A stretch of DNA of 64,000 nt from Armigeres subalbatus (lineage: Eukaryota > Arthropoda > Insecta > Diptera > Culicidae): NCBI RefSeq assembly GCF_024139115.2, contig NC_085140.1:18561357-18625356 (forward strand). The letters run 5' to 3'. The notes beneath the pieces were generated by a model that was given only the letters and a program-made list of their open reading frames with translations, ran no database searches and was not told the DNA's origin. A program made the translations under genes and the position numbers. Shown here in pieces: positions 46,046-57,294 of this stretch (positions within the stretch are counted from its first letter, which is position 1; the number at the start of each line of letters is the position of its first letter).

Positions 46046-47470
46046 CTGCCGCTATCCGCAAGTCAGACTTATCTGTATCCAGCTTTCCACGCTCGCCATA
46101 ATGGCGGATGCTATAAACAATTTGACATTAACTGCTTCCAGACACTGAACTGAAATTTTCGTCTAAGCACCCATTGAAGTCTTCGTTGACAACGGCAACC
46201 TAAAATTTGTTATTTTTTCATCAACAAGGAAATTTATTCGAGTATCGTAATTCACAAGTTTCTACTATTCTTTTGATTCGCAAATATGCCAACTAACGAA
46301 TGCTTTATTTCAGACAGTACGATGTGATGATCGCTTAGTCGTCTCGTAGGGCAAAGAAAATTCACCTTTGAAGCGGAGAAAGATGTTCTGTATACATATC
46401 TGTATTTGCTCGCCGCTAAATGGAGAACTCTTCCGGATGATGTTTTGCTGTCGGATGTTATTTGATCGACGTATGATATGAATTAATAACACCAGAAACC
46501 ATGATTTTTGCTTTTATTTAATGATTATAAGACAGTTTTTTCGTTAAACATATCATATCATTAACATCATTGAGTCAAGTTTGATGAAGAAATTCTTGAG
46601 AGGACTGGTAGAGGTTCTATATTTACTATTAGACATGGCAATCTGCATACTGAAACTGTGTTATTATCCTTTTATTCGGTATACATTGAACGTTTTTGCT
46701 TTTGCACGATGAGGACGAATATAATAAGATTTTGAAAGTTGACGAAAGCTTGGTGTTACACACACATGAGATAATGGATGCCTTTCTCGTATACAAATTA
46801 TACGTAATTTCTAATAAGGGTAGTACCTCATAACTCTGAGTAGATCACTTTTACACAGTGTGTTACGGAGAAAGATCTACCAAAGCCCTAGTTTAGTTTT
46901 TAGTTCCATAACAGAGGTGGTTTTCGTCGGCGAAGCAACGGTATATGCTAAGCAAAAACCGTGTTGGCGTTATTTGGGAAGATAACATTGAACTTTTGAC
47001 TGTTCGGCGATGGACAAGAACTGCTAAAATTTCCTTCGAAAGGGACACTTGGTTCAAACATATATTTAACCGCGAAACGCAACAAAAACGCAAATCTTCG
47101 GGCAAAGTAGAGAGATATTAAGTAGGACCAGCATTGAAAAAGATCATCGTTCGCTGCCCTACAACTACGCAATCATCACACTATCTAAAATAAAACATTC
47201 GTTAGTTAAAATGTTTCAAATAAACATAACATAATTGTAGAAAAAAATGAATATTGATACACGAGTGGATTTCTTTGTTGATGAAAAAATAACACATTTT
47301 GGGTTGTCGTTGGACACGAAGAACTTCAATGGATGCTTGGACGAAAATTTCAGTTCAGTGTCGGGAAGCAGTTAACGTCAAATTTGTTATAGCATCCGCC
47401 ATTATGGCGAGCGTGGAAAGCTGGATATGGACGCCATATCCAGATAAGTCTGATTTGCGGTTAGCGGCAG
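46046..47470. mobile_element. 1.4-kb nonautonomous element with about 90-bp TIRs and TATA target
   Basis: Ends CTGCCGCTATCCGCAA and, inverted, CTGCCGCTAACCGCAA. The arms continue through TCCAGCTTTCCACGCTCGCC and GCGGATGCTATAA for about 90 bp, with an 11-bp gap in one arm. TATA flanks (46042-46045 and 47471-47474); removal joins GCC-TATA-CGCC and restores the integrase residues VAYTPQQNG. The interior has only short frames (the longest about 75 codons) and no transposase motif. Fragments related to its TIR are near 24670, 26140 and 39175. The superfamily is unknown. Confidence 0.85.
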
Positions 47471-47474
47471 TATA

Positions 47475-47959
47475 CGCCACAACAAAATGGTGTTGCTGAG
47501 AGGAAAAATCGGTCTCTGGTGGAAATGGCCCGTTGTATAATTTTGAACAGTGGATTGTATTATAAATATTGGGGTGAAGCTATAAATACTGCCAATTACC
47601 TACAGAACATACTACCTACGAAGCCTGTGGAGAAGACACCATATGAAGTTTGGTATGATGTCAAACCAGATTTGGAGCGAGTGAGAATTTTCGGATCGCA
47701 AGCATACGTTTTTATACCGCAACCGAAACGAAGAAAACTGGAACCCAAATCTATCAAGATGATTTTTGTTGGATATTCACATCAACATAAGGCTTGGCGT
47801 TTCATCGATACAACAACGAACAAAATTGAATTCAGCAGAGATGCGAAATTTTTGCCTTCGAGACCAGCCACGGGAGAGTATCCAGCTAAAGAAATCCAGA
47901 CAAACGATATTGTAGAGCTTCCGCTATCACCTACAGTAGAAAAAGATGAACGTTTGTCA
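47475..47959 (+). pseudogene. copia integrase C-terminal part and linker
   Basis: In frame it encodes QQNGVAERKNRSL (third catalytic Glu), the downstream core TANYLQNILPTKP, and the copia GKR-like region RVRIFGSQAYVFIP. It ends at KDERLS, where the Jockey element interrupts it. No stop in this part. Confidence 0.9.
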
Positions 47960-48224
47960 GACCGCATCGTGCTTTCGTGCTGTGCGGTTCTTTCTCTCTT
48001 TGCGGAAGGAAGTTTTTAATACTACCCGAAGCTATTTTAATTTCAACGGTGCTTCTTAGCGCTATTTGTACCCACTGATCCCGTTACGATCTTTGCAAGG
48101 ACCCGTGCCTTCGTTTTACGTTGGACCCGTTTGCGGAAGTAAAATTCCGACAAGCGGTGGTAATCCTGCAGGGACACCGTTCTGGGAAAAAACCTCTTAG
48201 AAGGTCACGTCTCCACGCTCAGCA

Positions 48225-49513
48225 ATGAGTATTAACAAAAACAAGAGGAAGGGGGAGTCTCTGAATTCTCCACTTCCTTCAAAGAAACAAGGTTTCAAGA
48301 CCGTCCTGCCCAAGCGCGGAAAAATAGAAGGAAGCTGGAGAATTCAGATATTCCTTCTAACTCTAATATCGGAAATAATTCTTCTCCAATCGAACTGAGC
48401 AATCAGTTCGATTTGATTAATGATGAAATTAAGCAAATCGAATCTACCTTTAGCCCAGGTGATTCGATTCATGCGAAGAAACAAAGGATTCCGCCAATTG
48501 TGGTATCTGTTGCCGAGTTTTCTGGCTTCCGGAATGAGATTTTGAGTAACCTTCAGGGGATCAAGGTTTCATTTCAGATTGCTAGGAAGGGTGACTGCCG
48601 CGTTTTGCCGGGATCCTTTGACGATCGCAAACGTCTTCTTCACTATTTAACTGAGAAGCGCCATAAATTCTTCACATACGACGACAAAACTGAGCAATTG
48701 TTCAAAGTCGTCTTGAAAGGTCTCCCCAGTGATGACAAATCACTGGATGAGATTAAAATTGAAATTTCTCAATTACTTGGATTTTCACCAGTCCAAGTAA
48801 TTAAGATGAAAAAGAAATCCCATTCTGGTACTTCCCAGAGGGGCATTTCTCAAAAATTTTATTTAGTTCATTTTAACAAAAGTGAACTAAATAATATGAA
48901 AAGTTTGGAAAAGGCCTGTATTATGTCTCATGTCCGTGTTACATGGGAACATTTCCGCAGGCCTGGGGGAAATTTCCAAAACCCTACCCAGTGCCGTAAG
49001 TGCCAAAAGTGGGGCCATGGAACCAAACATTGTCACATGGATGCTAAATGCATGATTTGTGGTGGAACTTCTCACGCCAAGGACGCATGTCCTTTGAGAG
49101 ATGATTCCAATAAATTTAAGTGCGCAAACTGTGGGGGCAATCATAAATCCAATTTCTGGGAATGCCCTTCACGCAAAAAAGTTTTGAATTCCCGTGTAAA
49201 ATTGATGACGGGAAATTCCAATCGGATCCCAGATTCGACGGGTAGAAATTTTTCAAACGCTCAAATTTCGAAACCGGTTACCGGTCGAGCAATTCATACC
49301 TACCACAATTCACAAACAAATTTTGCCGCTCGTCAACGGGTAGCAAGCACTTCAGTAAATTCCAATTTTTCCAATGTACCTACGTATGCAAACATCGCTG
49401 CTGGTAGACCAAATTTCTCTTCTCAAAATGAGGTTTATACCCATGTCCCAACGGAAAATAACGGTCATGTTGCCGATTCAGGTAGCATGACTGCTTCCGA
49501 TTTTGATTTTTAA
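48225..49513 (+). pseudogene. Jockey ORF1 (gag-like nucleic-acid-binding protein)
   Basis: Starts MSINKNKRKGES; one frame change near 48325 separates the first 35 residues from the rest, which is open to the stop at 49513. The central part has a Jockey gag domain (FSGFRNEILSNLQGIKVSFQ, FFTYDDKTEQLFKVVLKGL). Three CCHC-type knuckles follow: CRKCQKWGHGTKHC, CMICGGTSHAKDAC and CANCGGNHKSNFWEC. The Ser/Asn-rich tail ends DSGSMTASDFDF. Only this one lesion keeps it from being intact. Confidence 0.9.
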
Positions 49514-50630
49514 CTGAACAATTGCATCACATGATTGATGCAATGTTCAAAGCAAATACCATTCCTGAAGCTGTTCAGGTTGGTATAAAGTACACACAAA
49601 AATTGTTATCGGACTCCGTTTCAATGGATCCAAATAATTGTGTGAAAGTTCTAAATTGGAATGCCCGCTCTCTAAAGGGTAAGGAAGATGAATTATTCAA
49701 CTTCCTTTCAGTTCATAATGTGCATATTGCCATTATAACTGAAACGTATTTAAAACCAGGACTCTCCATTAAAAGAGATCCAAACTATTTTATCTACAGA
49801 AATGATCGTCTTGACAGCGCCTGTGGTGGGGTCGCCATTGTCATTAATAGACGTATCAAACATAAATTATTTTCTTCGTTTGAAACCAAAGTTTTGAAAC
49901 CTTGGGAGTTTCTGTTGAAACAAATTTTGGACAATTTTCCTTCATTGCAGCCTACTTGCCTTTTCAATGCAATGGGCAGCAAAAGAATTTGTTGAAAGCT
50001 GATCTTCAAATTCTGACTCGCAACAAATCAAAATTCTTCTTAATTGGTGACTTCAATGCCAAACACCGTTCATGGAATAATGCTCAAAGCAATTCCAATG
50101 GTAAAATTTTATTTGAAGATTGTTCTGCGGGATATTATACTATTCAATATCCCAATGGACCAACTTGTTTTTCTTCCAGTCGAAATCCTTCTACAATTGA
50201 TTTAGTTTTAACAGATTCAAGTCAGCTGTGTGGCCAATTGGTAACTCATGCTGACTTTGACTCTGATCACCTTCCTGTGACATTTGAAATCTCACAAGAA
50301 GTAATTTATAATCCAATCAGCTCTACTTTTAATTATCATAGAGCTGATTGGGATTTATATAAAACGTATATCGATAGGAATTTTGATGTTGATATTCCTC
50401 TCGATACCAAAAGTGATATTGATAATGCTCTCGTATCTTTGACAAATTTAATTGTTGAAGCCAGAGGCATTGCAATTCCGAAATGTGAAGTTAAATTCAA
50501 CTCCATTATTATTGACGACGATCTTCAGCTACTGATCCGTCTTAAAAATGTGAGAAGAAGGCAATACCAAAGAACTCGCGATCCCGCGTTGAAAGTTATT
50601 TGGCGAGATTTGCAAAATGAAATTAAAAAC

Positions 50631-51348
50631 CCAGATTAATCAACCTAGCGGTGATGGCGCCTTTCTCGCGTAAAAAGGTAATAAATGTAGCCTTTACGCT
50701 TACACCTCGATGATGTACAAGGCAAAACAGTTACACCGTCTAATGTTATGATAGAAAATTTACACTAATAAACGACAGATGGCGCTGCCAAAAGTTTCTC
50801 GAATTTCCTATGTTCGAATTTTGACAATTTCATGGTACTATGAAACTGAACGAAGAGCATACTTACGCCTAAATGCGTGCAACACGAGCATCTTTATAGT
50901 ACGATGAAACTCTTAATGGGAGCAAGCCACGGATAAACTTCATAAATATTCATAGATGCAAGGCATTTTTCATAACACATTATTGTTCTATGTGACTATG
51001 TCTCATCATTATTTTAATATTATCTATTTTTTGCAATTTGCAATTATTATGAAAATCAATAGTGATCAACAGCGTTTTAGTCTCTGTCGGATGCAACTTG
51101 TTGCAAGAAAATCGCTTAAGAGTTTCTATGTGAAAATTTGGCTAATGTTTTTTATGGCATTTTGTGCACACACACACGCACACACATACACACACACACA
51201 CGCACACACGGACAGACAGACATTTGTTCAGCTCATCGAGCTGAGTCGAATGGTATATAACACTATGGGTCTCCGGGACTTCTATCAAAAGTTCGAATTT
51301 GGAGTGAAATGATAGCCTTTCGGTACAACTTTGTTGTACGAGAAAGGC
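50631..51348 (+). mobile_element. CTTTCTCG/GATTAATC repeat in Jockey ORF2
   Basis: Begins CCAGATTAATC and ends GAGAAAGGC, flanked by AAAAC (50626-50630 and 51349-51353). It has the same ends as the repeat at 27206-29604. It contains a CA-rich microsatellite (51163-51218). Removing it brings the ORF2 halves together to within one base of the right frame. Confidence 0.75.
51163..51218. repeat. (CA)n microsatellite
   Basis: Imperfect CA repeats interrupted by CG, TA and GA units, inside the repeat at 50631. The related repeat at 27206 has the same tract in TG orientation at 27295-27316. Confidence 0.95.
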
Positions 51349-51477
51349 AAAACGTTTCGCTATTCTGAGAAATACCAACTTTGAGAATAATGTCTCGAAG
51401 TTGGATCCCAGTTCGAAACCCTTTTGGAAATTAACAAAAATTCTTAAAAAACCTCAAAAACCAATTCCAGCGCTTAA

Positions 51478-51698
51478 GGTCACTCCTGACGGAATCCAAT
51501 TTTCTAAGTACTCGCGTTTTCAAGAGCACACCGTTCGATACGGAAGCAACGCACAACTGTCATTTTTATTTTTTCACGCATGCTGCGACGCAGCAAAGCT
51601 GAAAAAATAAAAATGACAGTTGTGCGTTGCTTCCGTGTCGAATGGTGTGCTCTTGAGAACGCGAGTACTTTTAAAATTGGATTCCGTCAGGAGTGACC
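51478..51698. mobile_element. 221-bp palindromic TTAA MITE in Jockey ORF2
   Basis: Arms of about 97 bp are almost perfect reverse complements (GGTCACTCCTGACGGAATCC outward in both directions) with a loop of about 25 bases. TTAA flanks at 51474-51477 and 51699-51702. Removing the element with one TTAA restores ALKEGNKI in frame. TTAA indicates piggyBac-type mobilisation. Arm identity suggests the youngest layer here. Confidence 0.93.
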
Positions 51699-52401
51699 TT
51701 AAAGAGGGAAATAAAATTTTATTAACAAATGGCGAAAAGGCTCAAAAACTTGCTCAGCAGTTCGAGAGTGCCCATAATTTTAGTCTAGGTCTCACTAGTC
51801 CAATTGAGGATCAGGTTACACGGAGCTTCGAAGACATTCTCAATCAAGAGAATGTTTTTGACCCTTCGTTGGGAACTAATGTGGATGAAGTGAGATCTAT
51901 TACTAGAAAATTAAAAAATATGAAAGCCCAGGTGATGATGGTATTTTCTACATACTTATCAAAAACTTCCTGAGAGCTCTTTATCCTTTTTGGTTAATTT
52001 ATTTAACAAATGTTTTCAATTGGCATACTTTCCAGATAAATGGAAAAACGCCAAAGTTGTTCCAATTTTGAAGCCGGACAAAAATCCAGCTGAGGCTTCT
52101 AGTTATCGCTCAATCAGTTTGCTTTCTTCAATAAGCAAACTGTTTGAAAAGATTATTTTAAATAGAATGATGGTTCATATTAATGACAATTCTATTTTTG
52201 CTGATGAGCAATTTGGTTTTCGCCATGGGCATTCAACCACTCATCAGTTATTAAGAGTTACGAACTTAATTCGGCTCAACAAATCTGAAGGATATTCGAC
52301 TGGAGTTGCTCTTCTTGATATAGAGAAAGCATTTGACAGTGTTTGGCATGAAGGTTTGATTGTAAAATTGATGAATTTTAATTTTCCTCTGTACATCATT
52401 A

Positions 52402-52825
52402 GAGTAAAATCAGCAGTGATTCAAATCGTTCGGGGCTGTCAGTTTGAATATGAATCTGAAACATTGAATTTCCCAGCAGCTGTTCTAGATTCAGTTTTTA
52501 TACCAGTCAACTGTCAAAAAAATAAAACTGGTATAACGCTCCGTTCTATTTTCTGCAGATTTGAACCACGATTGAATCACGAGATTCAAATATTTTTCAA
52601 TTGTTTTGGTGTATGGATGCGTCATTTTATCTACGGATCAATCCACTTTGCAATTCCGGCGCCTTTCTTGACAGTAACATAATGGTTTCAATTAATTGAA
52701 AATTTGAAAAACATGAATAGAACACTGCTGGGGAAACCAGCGAGTTTGTTCTATTTTGCTCCAGATGCAAACTAGAATAGTGGTCGAAAATTTAGAATCA
52801 AACTGAATCACTCCTGATTTCACCC
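52402..52825. mobile_element. TTA-flanked MITE in Jockey ORF2
   Basis: Ends GAGTAAAATCAGCAGTGATTC and, inverted, GGGTGAAATCAGGAGTGATT, with TTA on both sides (52399-52401 and 52826-52828). Removal restores the ORF2 residues YIIKLIQNYLSD. The 3-bp TTA fits PIF/Harbinger. Its TIR differs from MITE family 2. Confidence 0.88.
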
Positions 52826-53909
52826 TTAAACTGATCCAAAATTATTTATCAGATCGCTCGCTGCAGGTAAACTATCAGAATACTAAATCTGATAGATTAC
52901 CTGTAAGGGCTGGTGTCCCCCAAGGCAGCATACTGGGGCCCATATTGTATAACATTTTTACTTCTGACTTACCTGATTTACCACCAGGGTGTCAAAAATC
53001 TTTGTTTGCAGATGACACGGGCCTTTCAGCCAAAGGGCGAAGCCTTCGTGTCATTTGTAGTAGATTGCAAAAAAGTTTGGATATTTTCTCCACTTACTTT
53101 CAAAAATGGAAAATTTCCCCGAATGCTTCCAAAACTCAGCTTATAATTTTCCCACATAAGCCGAGAGATTCTTATTTGAAACCTTCTAGCAGACATATTG
53201 TCACTATGAATGGGGTTCCAATTAATTGGTCTAGCGAAGCTAAATATTTAGGACTTCTGCTAGATCAAAAATTAACTTTTAAAAATCACATTGAAGGCCT
53301 TCAAGCCAAATGTAACAAATATATTAAGTGCCTATATCCACTTATAAACAGAAAATCAAAACTTTGTCTTAAGAACAAACTTTTGATTTACAAACAAATT
53401 TCTAGACCTGCCATGTTGTATGCTGTGCCAATATGGGCTAGTTGCTGCAATACCAGAAAGAAGGTACTCCAGAGGATTCAAAATAAAATTTTGAAAATGA
53501 TTCTGAAGTTGCTTCCGTGGTATAGTACCAATGAACTTCATAGAATTTCTAATATTGAGACATTGCAACAAATGTCCAACAAAATAATTTCAATTTTAGA
53601 CAAAAATCGTTGCAATCTTCTATTGCAACGATTAACTCCTTGTACCCTTAGTATAAAATAGGTTAAGTTTAGTTTAAGTTGAAAACATTGTAATTCCTAC
53701 ATGGTTCAATTCAACCAGAGGAAAAATTCTAACTGCCAGAGGCAATTGAAATGTATTAATAATAACTAAAAGCGTAACATAGCAAATAAGGATGATAGTG
53801 TTAAGAAAACACGGAACACCTAGTCTAAGAGATGAATGCATGTATTAGATAATTAGCAAATAAAATTAGTTAAAAAAAAAAAAAAAAAAAAAAAAATGAA
53901 CGTTTGTCA

Positions 53910-54323
53910 AATAATGAAGAAAATGAAAATAATGAATTCAACGATAGTAGCGTATTTGAAGATGCCAGTGATCAGCATGACGAATTGATAGAAGAGGGAA
54001 GTGAGAACCAGGAGGAGATGGTTGATGTACAGGAGGAGCATTTCTCAGAAGTACCAAGACGATCGACTCGTTCTACCAAAGGTGTATTGCCGAAACGCTA
54101 TGATGCGGATGGAAGAATGGTTCATCAATTGTCCAGTGAGCAGCGATCGTACTGTGAAGCTATTGGTTGTTCAGAGAAGATGTTCTGGATGGCTGCAATG
54201 CAAGACGAACTCAAGTCACTGGAGCAAAATAGTGTTTGGGAATTACAACCTTGCCTCCAGGAAAGAAAGCAATTGGATCACGTTGGATTTATAAGAAGAA
54301 AGAAGATGAGTTTGGAAATATCA
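53910..54323 (+). pseudogene. copia linker and start of RT
   Basis: An acidic linker (NNEENENNEFNDSSVFEDASD) and PRRSTRSTKGVLPKRYD lead into the copia RT N-terminus (MQDELKSLEQNSVWELQP). One frameshift near 54260 is followed by KKKEDEFGNII, where a Helitron interrupts. Confidence 0.88.
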
Positions 54324-54585
54324 TCTATATAATAAAAATGAAATGGTCTGTGTTCGTATCCGCATAACTCGAAAACGGCTGAATGGATTTTCCTCATTCC
54401 TTCAACTGATATGTTCGTTATCATTTCCGACGGGTTTATATGATACTTCCTTATGCAAAAATCATGGGTAAGGTTGAGTAAGTTGTGAAAAACTAAAATT
54501 AATATTCGTATGGATATTCCTCATGGGCAGTTCACAACGCGCTTTTTCGCCTACTATGCAGGGCAACGTCTGCCGGGCCAACTAG
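54324..54585 (+). mobile_element. Nonautonomous Helitron in copia RT
   Basis: Starts TCTATATAATAAAAATGA and ends in a short hairpin (GGCAACGTCTGCCGGG) followed by CTAG, inserted between A (54323) and T (54586) without duplication, which are the hallmarks of Helitrons. Removing it restores GNIIRYKARLVA in the copia RT. No Rep/Hel coding sequence in these 262 bp. Confidence 0.93.
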
Positions 54586-55583
54586 TAAGATATAAAGCGC
54601 GACTGGTAGCACAGGGCTTCACACAACTTTATGGACTGGATTATGATGAAGTTTTCGCGCCTGTAGCAAAGCAAGCAACGTTCCGAATGCTGTTGACAAT
54701 TGTCGCCAAAAAGAAAATGAAAGTTCGGCATATTGACGTGAAAACTGCCTACCTCAATGGAGAACTCAAAGAAGAGATTTTTATGAAGTTACCACCAGGA
54801 TTTCACGGAAAAGATGATCAAGTATGCCGACTCAGAAAAAGTTTGTATGGTTTGAAGCAGTCTGCAAGAATGTGGAATCAAAAGCTTAATGAAGAACTTC
54901 TGAATTATGGTTTCAAGCAAGCTGTGTCAGATCCTTGTCTATATGTACGAAGACAGAAGAATCAATTGGTGTATCTCCTTGTTTATGTAGACGACATGCT
55001 GCTGGTAACAACGGGCGATGAAGTTTATCATGATGTCATTCGGAAATTAGGAGCAGAATTTCAACTGACGGAACTTGGAAATGCAAAGCACTTCTTGGGT
55101 ATTCGAATATCGCAGACTCTACATGGATACTGTTTGTGCCAGAGAAGCTATATAGAGAAGTTAGTGAGCACATTTGGTTTAGCAGATGCAAAATAATCAA
55201 AAATACCAATGGACCCCGGATATATACAACAAAAGGAGGAGTCAGAGAGGCTACAAAATAAGGATCAATTCCAAAGCCTCGTTGGTGGTTTGCTGTGTCT
55301 AGCCGTAAACACTAGACCCGACATTGCAATCAGTGCGTCAATCCTTGGAAGAAATGTTAGTCAACCCAGTACATACTGCTGACTGGATCGAAGCTAAACG
55401 AGTTTTGAGATACCTGAAGAATACTTGCTGTTATCAATTACAGCTTGGAAACGAATTCAAATCTTTGGAAGCTTATGCTGATGCTGATTGGGCAGGTAAA
55501 GTTAAAGACCGAAAATCAAATTCAGGTTTTCTCATCTTATATGGCAATGGAATCGTTTCATGGTGTGCAAGAAAACAAACATG
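54586..55583 (+). pseudogene. copia RT and start of RNase H
   Basis: RT motifs: YDEVFAPVAKQATFR, HIDVKTAYLNGEL, SLYGLKQSARMWNQ and the catalytic YVDDMLLV, ending FGLADAK, then an in-frame TAA at 55194. A frame change near 55380 precedes RNase H (LEAYADADWAGKVKDRKS, SWCARKQT). It is interrupted at 55584. Confidence 0.93.
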
Positions 55584-56861
55584 CACACTTAAAATATATA
55601 ACCGAACTCGGTTGAAATTGAACCGAATTTTTAACTGCTGAACGCTCGGTTGCCTGTTCGGTTCAACAAGAAACAACCGAGCAATCGTTTAATTTGAAAT
55701 TGCTTCCAATCTGTCAAACTAACCGAACAGTCGGTTCTACCAGCATTTATTTATTTAGGAACAACCGTACATCGGTTAGTTGATTTCTACCGAAAGGTGT
55801 CAATTAAACCGAATGAACTGTATTTCATATAGCGAAATTCGGTTTCTTAGCCCTTGGTTTTTACTTTAATCGAATCTGAATCAGAATTCAAAGACTCGTT
55901 TTAGAACTCTGAATCCGATTATATTAAGGACAAATTTAGCTGAAGAGAAATAATAAACGTTTATTGATATAGTGGAAATAGTATTCGATATTTTTAATAC
56001 CACTTTGGACAATGCTCACTCACGTTTTTTCCTAGTATATGATTTTATTATTAGCATCAGGAAATCTGAAAATGAAAAATAATGATATAATCCCTAATAA
56101 CAGGAAACATATACATATTAATACTTTTTACTCACTCTGATTTTTGATAAATAATTTTCGCCAGCACATCTCAACGTCCAGGACATTGATAAATATTGCA
56201 GCCTTTTCTTGACTTTGCATTTTTGGTTGGTTTCCTACACGAAGTCGTTCGAATGACGTTTAAATAACTTAAAGCGATGTTCGGTTTGTTTTACCGAGTA
56301 ATGTCGGTTGTCAGGTACCGAACTTGTAAACATTTAGGCTTAACCGTATTTTTCGGTTTAATTTTTGTTCTCATTTGTCAAAAGATATTTAATATACCGA
56401 ATGTTCGGTTTTTATTCAAAACTAGCTTTATGTACCCGGCCTTGCTCGGAATTGCCAGTTTGATTCGCAGTTTTTTTTTCACAATCGGAAAATGAATAAA
56501 CCAATTGGTCAACAGGATAATTGCGTTTTCTTATCGATACTTCATCATTTGATCAGAAGAAGGCAGATTTCATTTGAAAACATTGACTGATTTTGAAGAA
56601 GGGAGCAAACCCATTATCGCCATATTCCGGGCAAACGTTTATTTCTAAAGAAGGAAAAACATCCACCGATGCCTTATTCCGGGCAAACGTCTATTTTTAA
56701 AGAAGGGATCACATTCACCATCCAGAAGGAAACACATTAATCATTGCTTGTCACTGGGCAAACCATAATTTCGATAAATGGTTAAATTGATCGATAACTA
56801 AACAATACAATAATGGGTTTAGAAGTTAGGCACAAACATACAAACATTGAGTTTTATATAT

Positions 56862-57095
56862 CTCGGGTACTTATTCAAAAGGACGTATGTGATTTTGTAA
56901 ACAAAGATGCATACGTCGATTTGTCAAATATGATGGCACTCAACGCAAACCAACACAACGAACATGTAGCCGAAACCTCCCCCTACCTGTATGTGGCGAT
57001 GGATTGCGTGGGAGAGCTATCAGATTGCAGAAATCAACGTTTAAATTTTTGTTTACAAAATCACATACGTCACATACGTTGAATAAGTATCCGAG
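56862..57095. mobile_element. Palindromic MITE with 4-bp target duplication, copy 2
   Basis: Same family as 18327: CTCGGGTACTTATTC end, GTATGTGATTTTGTAAACAA in both arms. ATAT flanks both ends (56858-56861 and 57096-57099). It is more diverged than copy 1, with a small duplication in the right arm. Confidence 0.85.
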
Positions 57096-57294
57096 ATATA
57101 TAGATAGCTAATAGCTATATGTATCCGGCTTTGCTAGGGACTGAAAAGTAAATTATTCAATTAAAATGTCCAATGCTGTAGCACAAAACCCACAGAGGTA
57201 GATCTACCGCTCATAGAATTGTTCCTTTGTATCAATCTATTTTTATATATTTGTTTGGCCCTTCTACCTTTTCAATAAACATCTTCCAAAAATA

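Larger units (their letters stand above)
49522..53661 (+). pseudogene. Jockey ORF2 (endonuclease and reverse transcriptase), broken
   Basis: The endonuclease part shows VLNWNARSL, ITETYL, a frame change near 49890, then LIGDFNAKHRSW and DSDHLPV. After the insertion at 50631 the frame resumes with NTNFENNVSKLDP. A palindromic MITE (51478) splits IPALK/EGNKI. A frame change near 51930 leads to RT fingers (YRSISLLSSISKLFEKII), FGFRHGHSTTHQL and motif A (LLDIEKAFDSVWH). The third insertion (52402) lies before motif B (GVPQGSILGP). Motif C (LFADDTGL) is intact, and the C-terminal tail ends at 53661. The EN-RT order without RNase H is Jockey-type. Confidence 0.92.
47960..53895 (+). mobile_element. 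Full-length Jockey-clade retrotransposon inside copia
   Basis: 5.9 kb between two copies of ATGAACGTTTGTCA (47946-47959 and 53896-53909), with a poly-A tail of about 20 bases at its 3' end. Removing it plus one duplication restores the copia frame from KDERLS into NNEENENN. It has a 5' UTR of about 265 bp, ORF1 (gag) and ORF2 (endonuclease and RT). Three later insertions lie in ORF2 (50631, 51478, 52402). It is the best-preserved non-LTR element of the window but is inactive because of insertions and frameshifts. Confidence 0.95.
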
